The notes below the pieces were generated by a model. The model did not search any database. It saw nothing but the letters and a program-made list of their open reading frames with translations, and had not been told where the DNA came from. 64,000 nt of DNA from a virus. Location: IMG/VR virus record IMGVR_UViG_3300031951_000015, positions 110,668-174,667 of that record, one strand, 5' to 3'. This document shows positions 1 to 7,994 of this stretch, piece by piece. Both the position numbers and the translations under genes were made by a program. Position 1 is the first letter of the stretch. Each line of letters starts with the position of its first letter.

Positions 1-64
1 CTTTCAAAGAGTCAACTAAGAGTTCCAGATTACGGACGATGAGTTTGAGTTTGTCTTTGTCCAT
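1..64 (-). CDS. Hypothetical protein, 5' part only
   Basis: The first 21 codons of a minus-strand gene run off the left edge of the window. The visible peptide begins MDKDKLKLIVRNLELL, is charged and probably helical. It starts about 20 bases downstream of a good sigma70-like promoter (86-114). No function can be given from this fragment. Confidence 0.6.
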   Translation of the reverse strand, partial: MDKDKLKLIVRNLELLVDSLK

Positions 65-85
65 AAGAAAATATTCTCTCGATTC

Positions 86-114
86 ATTTTACCATAAAAA
101 AAGGAGGGAATCAA
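86..114 (-). promoter_or_regulatory. Sigma70-like promoter fused to a terminator
   Basis: On the minus strand TTGATT is followed after exactly 17 bases by TAAAAT. The -35 box lies in the loop and 3' stem of the terminator at 100-124, and the T-tract of that terminator forms part of the spacer. It would drive the gene starting at 64. Confidence 0.55.
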
Positions 115-124
115 TCCCTCCTTT
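100..124 (-). terminator. Rho-independent terminator
   Basis: A 10-bp GC-rich stem (100-109 with 115-124) with a 5-base loop is followed on the minus strand by a T-tract. It ends the transcript of the two small genes at 128-360. Confidence 0.8.
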
Positions 125-127
125 GAA

Positions 128-226
128 TTATTTTGCCGCTACCAGCGTAGCAAGAGATGCTTGTTTACGACGTTGCTCTTTTTGCTTTTGCTCTTTAATG
201 AGTTGAAGGAAATTGAGTTTTTTCAT
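128..226 (-). CDS. Small basic hypothetical protein (32 aa)
   Basis: The gene encodes a 32-residue peptide starting MKKLNFLQLIKEQKQKEQ, rich in Lys, Gln and Arg and probably one amphipathic helix. A strong Shine-Dalgarno (AGGAGGGG) lies just upstream, inside the end of the preceding gene, whose stop overlaps this start as ATGA. A terminator follows directly. Ribosome site, coupling and terminator make it a credible gene despite its size; function unknown. Confidence 0.6.
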   Translation of the reverse strand: MKKLNFLQLIKEQKQKEQRRKQASLATLVAAK

Positions 227-360
227 TTGTGCCCCTCCTTTACAAACTTAATACCACGATAGGTTTCGTTGTATTGTTGGGGTTGCTGCATCATCTGCTG
301 TTGATATGCAATACGCTTTTCGGTATCGTATTCAACACCGCGATAAACTACTTTCGACAT
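223..360 (-). CDS. DUF4278-like small protein (45 aa)
   Basis: This 45-residue protein has a VYRGVEYDT motif near the N-terminus and a second YRGIKF motif near the C-terminus, with a Gln/Met-rich middle. The paired YRG motifs match my memory of the cyanobacterial DUF4278 family, whose function is unknown. AGGAG lies just upstream of the ATG, and the stop overlaps the next start (ATGA), so the two small genes are translationally coupled. Confidence 0.65.
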   Translation of the reverse strand: MSKVVYRGVEYDTEKRIAYQQQMMQQPQQYNETYRGIKFVKEGHK

Positions 361-398
361 TGGTTTTCTCCTTAGTTTTTAGGTTAAAGAGCGTTCCT

Positions 399-554
399 TC
401 AGTCGGCTTTTGCGTCTACGAAGCAACCTTTTCTTGTAACTTGTTTAATCTCCCAAACAATATCATTCTTTTGTTGAGAAGTCAGTGTTTGGTTGATATT
501 AACTTTACCAATCAAAAACTGTGCCTGTAAGCAAGTTAAGAAAAGTGCTTCCAT
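399..554 (-). CDS. Conserved hypothetical protein (51 aa)
   Basis: The ORF starts MEALFLTCLQAQFLIGKVNI and ends with a charged tail. Composition looks like a real small soluble protein and resembles short hypothetical proteins I recall from cyanophages. No frame-compatible upstream start exists because a stop precedes it. The start lacks a strong Shine-Dalgarno. The leader holds a large hairpin (581-622) and a sigma70/late promoter pair (626-654). Function unknown. Confidence 0.55.
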   Translation of the reverse strand: MEALFLTCLQAQFLIGKVNINQTLTSQQKNDIVWEIKQVTRKGCFVDAKAD

Positions 555-580
555 AGATGAACGGCTTCGTTCCGAGTCGG

Positions 581-622
581 CTTACTTCCGTTCGCTATTC
601 GAAAATAGCGAATGAACGTAAG
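581..622 (-). other. Strong hairpin at the 5' end of a leader RNA
   Basis: Arms 581-599 and 604-622 pair at 16 of 19 positions around a CGAA tetraloop. There is no T-tract on the minus strand, so it is not a simple terminator. The predicted start of the sigma70 transcript (about 619) would place the hairpin at the 5' end of the RNA, where it could stabilise the message. Confidence 0.6.
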
Positions 623-625
623 GGT

Positions 626-654
626 ATTATACCCTTGTTGATCGTATTTATCAA
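626..654 (-). promoter_or_regulatory. Sigma70-like promoter
   Basis: TTGATA, 17 bases, then perfect TATAAT on the minus strand, upstream of the 51-residue gene. The -35 box overlaps a late promoter motif and an 8-bp palindrome (636-643 with 651-658). Confidence 0.65.
644..652 (-). promoter_or_regulatory. T4-type late promoter motif
   Basis: Minus-strand GATAAATAC overlaps the -35 region of the sigma70 promoter at 626-654, so one leader could be used early and late. Confidence 0.5.
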
Positions 655-738
655 CAATATTTTGTAATTTTTTATACAGTTTTAGAAAACTTTAAGAATC
701 AAAAATTTTGCCGGAAAATTTTCCCCCGATCTGGGAAA

Positions 739-1113
739 TCACTTCCGCTTTTTCTTTTGGGGTGCTTGATATCCCCAGAGTTTTGGATTGACTCTACCAT
801 GTCCGAAGTCAATACTCTTCAAGTTACTACGAAACTTATCCCAGTACATATCAAATAGTTTGATACGCCCACCTCTGGTTAAATCAAAACAGATCTTATC
901 ATCTACAAGATACTTGATAATGTATGCATCATTCGGTGCATCTTTTGTACACACATCAGCATATGAACCATTCTCGATCAGAATATCACAACCGTATCGT
1001 GACTTACAAGTTTCCTTCTCTGCTGGTGTCCAATGATCCATATGCTTTTTTGTGGTTTTTTCTCTCTCAATTACATCATTATGTTGACTCATATTCAGGA
1101 ACGACCTCCCCAA
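739..1113 (-). CDS. Hypothetical protein (124 aa)
   Basis: The protein has a charged N-terminus, two cysteines near a CKSRYGCDI stretch and a strongly basic end (PQKKKRK). I do not recognise a family. The listed start overlaps the end of the preceding gene by 19 bases; an internal ATG eight codons in (MSQHND) is the more likely start. It is the last gene of a run beginning with glutaredoxin. Confidence 0.55.
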   Translation of the reverse strand: MGRSFLNMSQHNDVIEREKTTKKHMDHWTPAEKETCKSRYGCDILIENGSYADVCTKDAPNDAYIIKYLVDDKICFDLTRGGRIKLFDMYWDKFRSNLKSIDFGHGRVNPKLWGYQAPQKKKRK

Positions 1114-1727
1114 ATAATATCGGGATATGCTTCCGAAACAACTTCTTTGGTGATTTTATATTTTGTTTCCAGATTCTTATCCTTTACAAGGCAGATGATT
1201 TCTGCTTCAAGTGGATGAAGACCTTGAAGTAGATTAATGAACATTGTTTCTCTACGAAGAGAACTCAGTCCATCATTTCCACCTTTGATGAAATTATAAA
1301 ACTTTGAATATTCTTTACGAATAGAAGAACGTCCCTGATCTTGTGACCCAAGTGAATTAGAACCAAGTTCTTCCATCTTACCGACTGCATCTGCAATCTT
1401 CTCACTCAAAGTTCCTTTGAAAGAGTCCATCTCATCGACAGCAGCATAAGGGACATCACCAGGAGGAAGTGCTGATGTAATAGTTTCGTCAAAGTTCCAA
1501 ATGAACAATGCTTTTAGTGCAGGATGAGCATACTTTTGAAGTACCTCCACCTTCTTTGCGTTGCTTCTTTGTTTTGAAGCGGCATTGAAAATCTCAAAGA
1601 TAAAAGGATTTGCAGGAAGTTCTGGAATGGATTCTGCAATTACCGTTGCTTTTGGTGCCGCTGGTTTTTTGGTGGCAGTCGTTTTAGTCTTAGTCGTCGC
1701 TGCCGTCGTCTTCTTCGTTGTCGTCAT
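1095..1727 (-). CDS. Conserved myovirus protein, DUF6433-like
   Basis: The start at 1727 (MTTTKKTT) is chosen over the ORF edge because GAGAA lies at suitable distance. Residues 1-35 are a low-complexity Thr/Lys/Ala linker. The rest has the pattern NPFIFEIFNAASKQ, a KVEVLQ helix, FYNFIKGG and RRETMFINLLQGLHPLEAE, which matches my memory of a myoviral family of about 200 residues called DUF6433. Function unknown. The start overlaps the end of the small membrane protein upstream. Confidence 0.7.
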   Translation of the reverse strand: MTTTKKTTAATTKTKTTATKKPAAPKATVIAESIPELPANPFIFEIFNAASKQRSNAKKVEVLQKYAHPALKALFIWNFDETITSALPPGDVPYAAVDEMDSFKGTLSEKIADAVGKMEELGSNSLGSQDQGRSSIRKEYSKFYNFIKGGNDGLSSLRRETMFINLLQGLHPLEAEIICLVKDKNLETKYKITKEVVSEAYPDIIWGGRS

Positions 1728-1920
1728 AATAGTTCTCAAAATTAAATGCAATTACTTCGTCAGGTATAAGATTTCCTTGGGAGTCAAACATTTCCGGATG
1801 AGGTCTTGGAATTTCCCGATAGTTCATCATATATTCTCTTGCTACCCAACCACCTATAAGTCCCACTATAAGAAATAAAACGGTTAGGAATGAACCGAAT
1901 ACTAGACTAACTGCTAACAT
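1690..1920 (-). CDS. Small membrane protein with acidic tail (76 aa)
   Basis: Residues 3-27 form one hydrophobic segment (LAVSLVFGSFLTVLFLIVG). A polar region with HPEMFDSQGNLIPDE follows, then a very acidic end (DDNEEDDGSDD). CGGAG precedes the ATG. The gene overlaps the next one by 38 bases in another frame. This layout recalls conserved hypothetical proteins of T4-like cyanophages; the function is unknown. Confidence 0.7.
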   Translation of the reverse strand: MLAVSLVFGSFLTVLFLIVGLIGGWVAREYMMNYREIPRPHPEMFDSQGNLIPDEVIAFNFENYYDDNEEDDGSDD

Positions 1921-2158
1921 TTCTTTTTCTCCGGGAAACTACTTTTTTCTTCCTTGAATGAAAGGAAAATTCAAAATAGATAGTTACTTCCCGATTGAAG
2001 AAGCAAACCATCTTTTCAAAAATGATATGGAATGGGTGTGTTTGCTTCTTTTTGCCTCCATTAAGTATGAGTTCAACACCACGATTAAAGTGGTCTTCCT
2101 TTTTATTTAGGGTCTCATCAGACGATTTGGTTCTCTTTGAGGAATTTGATTGTGTCAA
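1907..2158 (-). CDS. Possible hypothetical protein (83 aa)
   Basis: This ORF overlaps the glutaredoxin 3' end by 41 bases and the next gene by 14. The second half has a protein-like pattern (FNRGVELILNGGKKKQ, then FFNREVTIYFEFSFHSRKKK) and a basic end. A late promoter motif (2103-2110) lies inside it, so the functional start may be downstream. I do not recognise it, and it could be spurious. Confidence 0.45.
   Translation of the reverse strand: MTQSNSSKRTKSSDETLNKKEDHFNRGVELILNGGKKKQTHPFHIIFEKMVCFFNREVTIYFEFSFHSRKKKVVSRRKRNVSS
2103..2110 (-). promoter_or_regulatory. T4-type late promoter motif
   Basis: Minus-strand CTAAATAA followed by AAAAGGAAG. It could serve the genes at 1690-1920 and below. 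Confidence 0.4.
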
Positions 2159-2354
2159 CGCATCCTCCTAACTTTTTATCATTACAAATTACTTGTGGAA
2201 ATGTAGATCCTTCACCAAACTCTGCGTAAAATTCTTCTCTGGTAAAGTCTTGGTTTAAAGTATACATCACATACTTCTGTTCTGTCAAGTCCAATACTTG
2301 TTTGACCTTATCGCAGTATGGACAACCTGGTTTCGAATAAACTGTGAAATTCAT
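2118..2354 (-). CDS. Glutaredoxin
   Basis: The 78-residue thioredoxin-fold protein starts MNFTVYSKPGCPYCDKVKQ. The dithiol active site CPYC lies at residues 11-14; the TFPQVIC cis-proline motif and the C-terminal GGCVDTIKFL glutathione-site motif follow. These are diagnostic for glutaredoxin. The start is set by family alignment, since a 15-codon upstream extension lacks family resemblance. In phages such proteins usually reduce ribonucleotide reductase, but no nrd gene is in this window. A TATAAT box lies at 2373-2378 without a convincing -35. Confidence 0.88.
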   Translation of the reverse strand: MNFTVYSKPGCPYCDKVKQVLDLTEQKYVMYTLNQDFTREEFYAEFGEGSTFPQVICNDKKLGGCVDTIKFLKENQIV

Positions 2355-2455
2355 ATGTGTCGTTTTGTTTTTATTATATAGAAGTTTATGGGAATGCAAA
2401 AATTTTGCGAAATATATTTAATTTTATCCGAATTTAAAATATTATACTATCATAT

Positions 2456-3019
2456 TCATATGATATTAAAAGATAAACTAATTTTTTCTCTATCAGTAGG
2501 TCGAGTTGCATGAAAAGTTGAACTCATAAAAATCAATATTCTTCCATCTAAAGTTTCATAATTATAATTTTCGAAAGAATTATTATCTTGGAAATTTGGT
2601 AGTATTGGTTGATGATCTACAATTGGTGACTTTACGTAAAAATCTGCCAGTCCACTACCAATTATATAAACAACCCCAGATAATAAAGAATTGTGATGAA
2701 TGTGAGTTTCTTGATACATACCTGGTTGATAATAATTTAACCAACTACTTTTAATTTGATATGATTGATTCATATCAAATTTCATATATTTACAATATTC
2801 CTTTATTGATTCTTCTACTGATTTTTTTACTCTATAAAAATCAGGTAATTCTAAAATGTTACTATTATTTTTTATAGTAGAAATGCACTTCGATTGAAAT
2901 GCATAGTCTCCCTGTTCAAAACATATTCTTTTTGCTATGATTTTTATGCTTTCGCTGATAAGTTTTGGATTATCTTTTTTATAAATGATTGTAGGAAACA
3001 ATGTATCAAAGTTACTCAT
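2456..3019 (-). CDS. 2OG-Fe(II) oxygenase superfamily protein
   Basis: The protein has a double-stranded beta-helix signature: SWLNYYQPGMYQETHIHHNS with probable metal histidines, SGVVYIIGSG, and a C-terminal GRILIFMSSTFHATRPT with the distal His and an Arg that would hold 2-oxoglutarate. This fits the short phage and cyanobacterial 2OG-Fe(II) oxygenase group (PF13759-like from memory). The substrate is unknown. It is apparently a single-gene unit with its own sigma70-like promoter. Confidence 0.78.
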   Translation of the reverse strand: MSNFDTLFPTIIYKKDNPKLISESIKIIAKRICFEQGDYAFQSKCISTIKNNSNILELPDFYRVKKSVEESIKEYCKYMKFDMNQSYQIKSSWLNYYQPGMYQETHIHHNSLLSGVVYIIGSGLADFYVKSPIVDHQPILPNFQDNNSFENYNYETLDGRILIFMSSTFHATRPTDREKISLSFNII

Positions 3020-3028
3020 AAAATAAAA

Positions 3029-3057
3029 ATCATAGCATCAATTTATTAGATATGCAA
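3029..3057 (-). promoter_or_regulatory. Sigma70-like promoter
   Basis: TTGCAT, 17 bases, TATGAT on the minus strand, ten bases upstream of the 2OG-Fe(II) oxygenase start. It lies between the fibre locus and this gene. Confidence 0.45.
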
Positions 3058-3060
3058 GAT

Positions 3061-4476
3061 TTATCTTAGTTGGTAACCATTGATTGTAAATCCATATTGA
3101 GCACCACTACTATCTCCTATTAAACCAGTGTTTCCTCCATTTGATCCGCTGATAACCATTGTAAACGAAGATATGGTTTTTATCTCTCCAAGATTTGTCT
3201 TTCCTTGATAATCTGGAGTGTAAATGTAGGGGAATTGAGTCCCAGATACATCGTTGATATAGAAATAACCAGGTTTTGGTGCTGTTGCTGGACCATTACC
3301 AGTAATCCAAGAAACTTTCAATGCCTGGGCACACATGGGTGTTGCCAAAGCAAATCTCCAAGCAATAGTTGTCCAACCAGATGATATTTCATAATATCCA
3401 CCAGCTAGATTAGTTGCACTCCCACCCCAAGCAGTAAATGGACCACCATTTATTGAATACGTTATACTACTACCAGGAATAGGTCCAGTTGCAGTGGTGC
3501 ATGATAGTGGTGAATCTGTTCCAGTTAGATAAGCAACAATAACTCTCCCAGATCCCCCACTACCTCCGGAACCGCCACCACCACCGCCACCAGATCCGGT
3601 GTTTGCAACTCCGTTACCACCGGTGCCGCCATGATTTCCTACGCCACCGCCACCAGATCCACCACTAGAACTTCCTACCCTAGATGCACCTCCGCCGCCG
3701 CCAGCAAAAAATTGAGAAGTTGGAGAGAAAAATGGAGTTGCGTTTAACCAAGAAATAGGTGTTGTAGGAAGACCTGCGCCACCAACACCAGGTTGATCTG
3801 GTTGTCCTTGGATTCCTGCCCCACCAGCACCTCCTCCTCCACCACCTCCGAACCCGGGACCCCCTGAAGAGGAGGGTCCACCTTGATTTCCCAATCCGAA
3901 GATATTAGAATTAGTGGGTAATGCTGGATTGTTAACTTGATTTAATGGAGATATTGAATTGCCATATGTTCCACCAGGAGAACCACCTTGAGTTGTAAGT
4001 GGACTTGGTGTGTAATTTAATCCTCTACCTCCCCCCTGAGCAACCCAATCAGGTCCAAAAGTTGAATTGCTACCATTTGAACCAGGTGAATTAGATAATG
4101 ATCCTGAACCTCCAGCACCTCCTCCTCCCACAACAACATCATATGATCCTGAGGTTAAAGTTAAAGGTGCAATTATTACACCACCCGCACCGCCACCAGC
4201 TTGTCCACCATCACCAGGAGGATTATAAGAACCGCCACCACCACCTCCAATCAGTAATATATATGCTGCTTTTGGACCTCCAGTGGTTACAAAAGGATTT
4301 GGACCAGAACTGGCAAAATCATGATATGTATAACTTCCTACCGTTGTTTTTGTTCCACCAGTTGCAGAAAAAGGTCCACCACCGACAGCACCACCAACAG
4401 GTGCTACATACCTCTTTCTTCCAAATCCGAAAGAAAATCCACCCCCACCACCAGTTCTTGATAAAATAGGACTCAT
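3061..4476 (-). CDS. Glycine-rich adhesin-like protein with C-terminal cap (471 aa)
   Basis: It starts MSPILSRTGGGGGFSFGFG, then a short globular part (YTYHDFASSG), then about 250 residues of poly-glycine runs separated by short loops, as in polyglycine-II sandwich tail-tip adhesins such as gp38 of phage S16. Unlike its paralogues it carries about 150 further residues after the glycine core (from TGTDSPLSCTT onward), with a Cys pair and ending GFTINGYQLR. The start overlaps the stop of the fibre gene upstream (ATGA). Likely role: host-receptor recognition at a fibre tip; inferred from composition and context. Confidence 0.72.
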   Translation of the reverse strand: MSPILSRTGGGGGFSFGFGRKRYVAPVGGAVGGGPFSATGGTKTTVGSYTYHDFASSGPNPFVTTGGPKAAYILLIGGGGGGSYNPPGDGGQAGGGAGGVIIAPLTLTSGSYDVVVGGGGAGGSGSLSNSPGSNGSNSTFGPDWVAQGGGRGLNYTPSPLTTQGGSPGGTYGNSISPLNQVNNPALPTNSNIFGLGNQGGPSSSGGPGFGGGGGGGAGGAGIQGQPDQPGVGGAGLPTTPISWLNATPFFSPTSQFFAGGGGGASRVGSSSGGSGGGGVGNHGGTGGNGVANTGSGGGGGGGSGGSGGSGRVIVAYLTGTDSPLSCTTATGPIPGSSITYSINGGPFTAWGGSATNLAGGYYEISSGWTTIAWRFALATPMCAQALKVSWITGNGPATAPKPGYFYINDVSGTQFPYIYTPDYQGKTNLGEIKTISSFTMVISGSNGGNTGLIGDSSGAQYGFTINGYQLR

Positions 4477-5378
4477 CTGTAACCTCCATTAACTACACCC
4501 ATCAAGTAATAATTTGCTGTTGTACTTGCAGAACCAACAGTATTAATACCAGTGAAACTATAAATATCCATTCCACTTGTAGTTGTTACACCAGAGATTG
4601 CATTTGCTAATGAACCACCAGCCCAACGAATGGTAGCATTAAATCCATTAAGAGTAACAGCAGTACAAGATCTTGCCGTGCCTGTCTGATTTACAAATAC
4701 ATTGAAAGTGATTGTATGACTATCAAAATCACTTGAAGTTGGAATGCCAACAACTGCGAGTGTAATATCTCCTGTTGGATTAGTTGTTAATCCAATGTTT
4801 GATGATGCTCCGTTGTAAGTTAAAGTAACTGTATTTCCATTTGTAATTATATGCTTTTCTGCAACACTGATAAATCTAGTTTCAGTAGTTGCCCAAGCAA
4901 CATTAGTTTCAAATCCTTTTTTAGTATTATTATAAGTTAGTGTTTTATTTGTTGTACCATAAATCTGAATACCATCACCATCTGCTTGTGCATCAGTTGT
5001 ATTTCCAGAACCAATGCCAACTAATGGATCTGTGATTTCTAAATTGGTTGTATTGATTATAGTTTGAGTACCATTTACAGTCAAATTTGTAAATGTTGCT
5101 GCCGATCCTGTGATATTTCCTACTGTAATATTTGGAGATCCAGAAAGTCCGGTAGCGTTGCCAGTTACATTACCTGTGAGGTTTCCAGTTACATTACCTG
5201 TGACATTACCAGATACATTGCCTGCGAGAGTTCCAGTTACATTACCAGTTACATCGCCAGTGAAACTAGTAGCAGTTACAACACCAGTGACACTAAACCC
5301 ATCGGCAATACCATTTGGAAATCTAGGTCCACCAGTTCCTAATCTATCAACAAGTTTATCAGCTCTAATCCTGGACAT
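4473..5378 (-). CDS. Tail fibre protein with TGNVTGN repeats (301 aa)
   Basis: The N-terminus MSRIRADKLVDRLGTGGP is shared with several other fibres here. It is followed by FPNG, VVTATSFTGDVTG and a run of TGNVTGN-type repeats typical of trimeric beta-helical fibres. The C-terminal 130 residues (from about 170) form a conserved domain ending GVVNGGYR, also found in the fibres at 9843, 21177 and 29832. The stop overlaps the start of the glycine-rich partner. Probably a gp37-like fibre shaft or tip. Confidence 0.75.
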   Translation of the reverse strand: MSRIRADKLVDRLGTGGPRFPNGIADGFSVTGVVTATSFTGDVTGNVTGTLAGNVSGNVTGNVTGNLTGNVTGNATGLSGSPNITVGNITGSAATFTNLTVNGTQTIINTTNLEITDPLVGIGSGNTTDAQADGDGIQIYGTTNKTLTYNNTKKGFETNVAWATTETRFISVAEKHIITNGNTVTLTYNGASSNIGLTTNPTGDITLAVVGIPTSSDFDSHTITFNVFVNQTGTARSCTAVTLNGFNATIRWAGGSLANAISGVTTTSGMDIYSFTGINTVGSASTTANYYLMGVVNGGYR

Positions 5379-5405
5379 TAAACTATCCTTCTACCAGTAT
5401 TATCT

Positions 5406-5414
5406 GTATTTATT
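5406..5414 (-). promoter_or_regulatory. T4-type late promoter motif
   Basis: AATAAATAC on the minus strand, 28 bases before the ATG of the fibre gene ending at 5378. Confidence 0.6.
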
Positions 5415-5480
5415 ATACAATGAAGTTAGTTGTATGAGTTTATATCATAAACACTCTTGTTTAGAATGTTATATTAGATT

Positions 5481-6389
5481 TTATATAGTATATCTAATAA
5501 TTACAATACCCGGACCTCCTGCGCCACCGACACCAGGAGGGTTCCAAGAATGTCCTCCTCCACCACCTCCAGTGTTTGGAGTTCCTGGACTTGCATCTCC
5601 AGGATCACCAAATCCATTACCACCACCCCCAGATCCACCCAGAGCAGCATCCGAATTATCTCCTGCGCCTCCACCACCACCAGCTCTTGTTATTGATGTT
5701 CCAGTAATACTTGATGTAACGCCATTTCCACCACGTCCACAAGTAGTTGGACCTGATGCATCAAAACCGGCCGTACCGGCACCACCTCCTCCACCAGCAG
5801 CTCTACCACTAGCAGATCCACCACGATATCCTTGATTTGAAGTTCCGGAACCATAATTAGATCCGGCGTCTCCACCAGCACCCCCACCAGATCCACCATT
5901 AAATCCTGAAACACCTGGATAAGCACCTCCACCACCTCCACCTGGTGAAGTGATAGTTGTAATATTAGGTCCCGAAATAGAAGAGGAATTCCCATTGCCG
6001 CCTCGTGTGGATTTATCTGTCGCTTTTATTCCCCCAGTTCCAACAGTAATGGTGTATGTAACACCAGCGGTAAATGTTGTTGTTGGTTCAGCAGACGCTC
6101 CACCACCAGAATTTTCACCCTGAACTGAAGATCTATAACCACCGGCACCGCCGCCGCCTCCCATACCACCACCACCAGCACCACCGCCACCAACAATAAT
6201 CCACTCTGCACTAACGGTATTAGATACTTGGAAATTATAATATGGTGCTGGTTGACCTACAACAAAGCTATGTATTTTCCAACTACCGAATGTAGTAATA
6301 TCACCACCAGAGGCGGAAAAAATACCACCACCAGAGGGTGCATCAACTCTACCAAACCCAAATGCTCTTCCAGTAAAAATCGGTGCCAT
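5481..6389 (-). CDS. Glycine-rich adhesin-like protein (302 aa)
   Basis: The N-terminal tag MAPIFTGRAFGFGRVD and a small globular region lead to AEWIIVGGGGAGGGG, where a long glycine-rich core begins. The protein closes with GGPGIVIIRYTI, the end signature of most of this family in the window. It lies four bases downstream of a fibre stop codon, so the pair is probably co-translated. The likely role is a gp38-type distal adhesin. Confidence 0.72.
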   Translation of the reverse strand: MAPIFTGRAFGFGRVDAPSGGGIFSASGGDITTFGSWKIHSFVVGQPAPYYNFQVSNTVSAEWIIVGGGGAGGGGMGGGGGAGGYRSSVQGENSGGGASAEPTTTFTAGVTYTITVGTGGIKATDKSTRGGNGNSSSISGPNITTITSPGGGGGGAYPGVSGFNGGSGGGAGGDAGSNYGSGTSNQGYRGGSASGRAAGGGGGAGTAGFDASGPTTCGRGGNGVTSSITGTSITRAGGGGGAGDNSDAALGGSGGGGNGFGDPGDASPGTPNTGGGGGGHSWNPPGVGGAGGPGIVIIRYTI

Positions 6390-6393
6390 ACTA

Positions 6394-7299
6394 TCAGACT
6401 CCTACGTTACCTTGTCTAAATCCCCCGTTCTTTGTTGCATAAACCTGGTAACTTGTTGCAGTTGTATTCGTACCTCCAGTATAATGCACAAAGAACGAAA
6501 CAAAATCTCTATCATTTGGAGTTGAAGATAGAGTTACAGTTGTTCCAGAACCAACTAATGCTCTGGTTGAGATACCAGCAACTGTTGCTCCATTTTCATA
6601 ACCAATCACAGTGCAGTTAATTCCAATACCAGTTGTTGCTGTTGTATTTCCAGTTCCTACTGGTGTTGATGACATCTGCGTAAAGATGCAAGTAATGGTT
6701 GTTCCATTTGCATTGCCAGTGAAGGCAGGCATATTCTTGAAAGAAACAATACCAATATTTGCACCAGTTGGAATAGTGTAAGTATATGTCGTTGCGTTTC
6801 TTACATCTAATTCAAGAACAAGATTGTTTCCACTATTATAAGTCGTCGCAGCAGCAACAGTTTCTAGAACACCCTTGAACTTATTAGGATCAGAATAAAC
6901 AAAAGAACTACTACCTCTTTCCCAAGTTAAAGTCTTATCTCCTCCTGCTCCACCAAAAATTGTTAGTCCACCACCATCTGCCGTTGTATTTGATGCAGAG
7001 GTTGTAGTTCCGATACCAATGTTCTTATCTTCTACTACCAGATTTACGGTATCAATAGTAGTAGTGGTTCCTTGAACTGTTAAGTCACCAGTTATCGTTG
7101 CGTTTCCAACAGTGATATTCGGAGTTCCAGTTAAACCCTGTGCATTGGTTGCAACTGATACAGTTCCTGTTACATTGCCAGTTAAATTTCCATCAAAACT
7201 AGTAGCAGTAATAACACCAGTAACGGTAGCACCATTAGGGAAATTAGGTGCGCCGCTACCCTCCCTATTACGAATACTATCAGCTCTAAGTATAGACAT
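6394..7299 (-). CDS. Tail fibre protein, second C-terminal class (301 aa)
   Basis: The N-terminal module MSILRADSIRNREGSGAP is followed by NFPNG and VITATSFDGNLTGNVTG. The distal part differs from the GGYR class: it has NLVVEDKNIGIGTT, ADGGGLTIFGG and a long domain ending in KNGGFRQGNVGV. The fibre at 26036 shares this distal domain. It is paired with the glycine-rich gene immediately downstream. Confidence 0.72.
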   Translation of the reverse strand: MSILRADSIRNREGSGAPNFPNGATVTGVITATSFDGNLTGNVTGTVSVATNAQGLTGTPNITVGNATITGDLTVQGTTTTIDTVNLVVEDKNIGIGTTTSASNTTADGGGLTIFGGAGGDKTLTWERGSSSFVYSDPNKFKGVLETVAAATTYNSGNNLVLELDVRNATTYTYTIPTGANIGIVSFKNMPAFTGNANGTTITCIFTQMSSTPVGTGNTTATTGIGINCTVIGYENGATVAGISTRALVGSGTTVTLSSTPNDRDFVSFFVHYTGGTNTTATSYQVYATKNGGFRQGNVGV

Positions 7300-7326
7300 T
7301 AACTTATTCCGAGACCAATTTTACTT

Positions 7327-7335
7327 GTATTTATA
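7327..7335 (-). promoter_or_regulatory. T4-type late promoter (consensus TATAAATA)
   Basis: TATAAATAC on the minus strand, 28 bases before the start at 7299. The TAA stop of the upstream gene is embedded in it. Confidence 0.7.
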
Positions 7336-7963
7336 TCTGAAAGGCGTTGATAACCAATTCACAATTAGGTCCAAGTATCAGACTCTTTGTATCCGCAACA
7401 ACAACAGATTTTCTTGCAACCGTAACTGTTGAAGATGTTGAACCTGCAAGTGTCTTATCTTCGGTTACGTCAAGAACATTTTGTATTTCAATAAATCCAG
7501 TGTCAAAAGTTCCATCACCAATTGTCAATCCATTCGGAAAGTTTGGAGCACCAGTTCCTACCTTGTTTGTAAAGTTATCTGCACGAACTCTTCCACCAGT
7601 TCCTGAAAGAAGACTAATACCGCTAGTACTAATACCAAGAACATCTGGAATAAATTCATCACCATCAGAAACTATGAAGTCCGCACCTTCTTCAACTGCA
7701 AGATCAACATATTGAGTATATGCAACATTTGAAGAATCTGGAACAGTGACAGTTGATGTTTGCCCGATGCTTAAAACTTCGTTTGTATAATAAATTTTAC
7801 TCAGAGGACTTGCCTGATCTTGACTTATAGCAGTTCCTAAACCAGCAGATGTTATACCATCAAGATTTGATCCATCACCATAAAATGCGGTAGCAGTAAT
7901 GATACCAACAATCAGTTGATTACCATCACCAATACCAGGTCCAAGTACTTTTGTGAATGACAT
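7331..7963 (-). CDS. Structural fibre-associated protein (210 aa)
   Basis: The N-terminus MSFTKVLGPGIGDGNQ is followed by GIITATAFYGDGSNLDG, a recurrent element of cyanophage fibres. Residues 124-148 (GRVRADNFTNKVGTGAP, then NFPNG) repeat the N-terminal module that starts the neighbouring fibres, here internal. The C-terminus (KSLILGPNCELVINAFQI) looks like a short beta cap. The order suggests fusion of a small cap protein with a fibre N-terminal module. Likely virion component. Confidence 0.65.
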   Translation of the reverse strand: MSFTKVLGPGIGDGNQLIVGIITATAFYGDGSNLDGITSAGLGTAISQDQASPLSKIYYTNEVLSIGQTSTVTVPDSSNVAYTQYVDLAVEEGADFIVSDGDEFIPDVLGISTSGISLLSGTGGRVRADNFTNKVGTGAPNFPNGLTIGDGTFDTGFIEIQNVLDVTEDKTLAGSTSSTVTVARKSVVVADTKSLILGPNCELVINAFQI

Positions 7964-7976
7964 TGGAAGTTTTTAG

Positions 7977-7985
7977 GTATTTATA
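7977..7985 (-). promoter_or_regulatory. T4-type late promoter (consensus TATAAATA)
   Basis: TATAAATAC on the minus strand, 13 bases upstream of the start at 7963. Confidence 0.65.
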
Positions 7986-7994
7986 TTGTTATTA

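Noticed and set aside
541-622. Possible tRNA-like fold near the left end
   Set aside because: Only a single long hairpin forms; no anticodon arm, T-loop GTTCGA or acceptor pairing.
4473-5378. Short regular repeats that might suggest a CRISPR array
   Set aside because: The repeats are in frame, encode TGNVTGN fibre motifs and have no unique spacers.
5110-5835. Plus-strand proline-rich frame of 241 codons
   Set aside because: It is antisense to a fibre and a glycine-rich gene; open only because GGN codons read as CCN on the other strand. No ribosome site or protein family.
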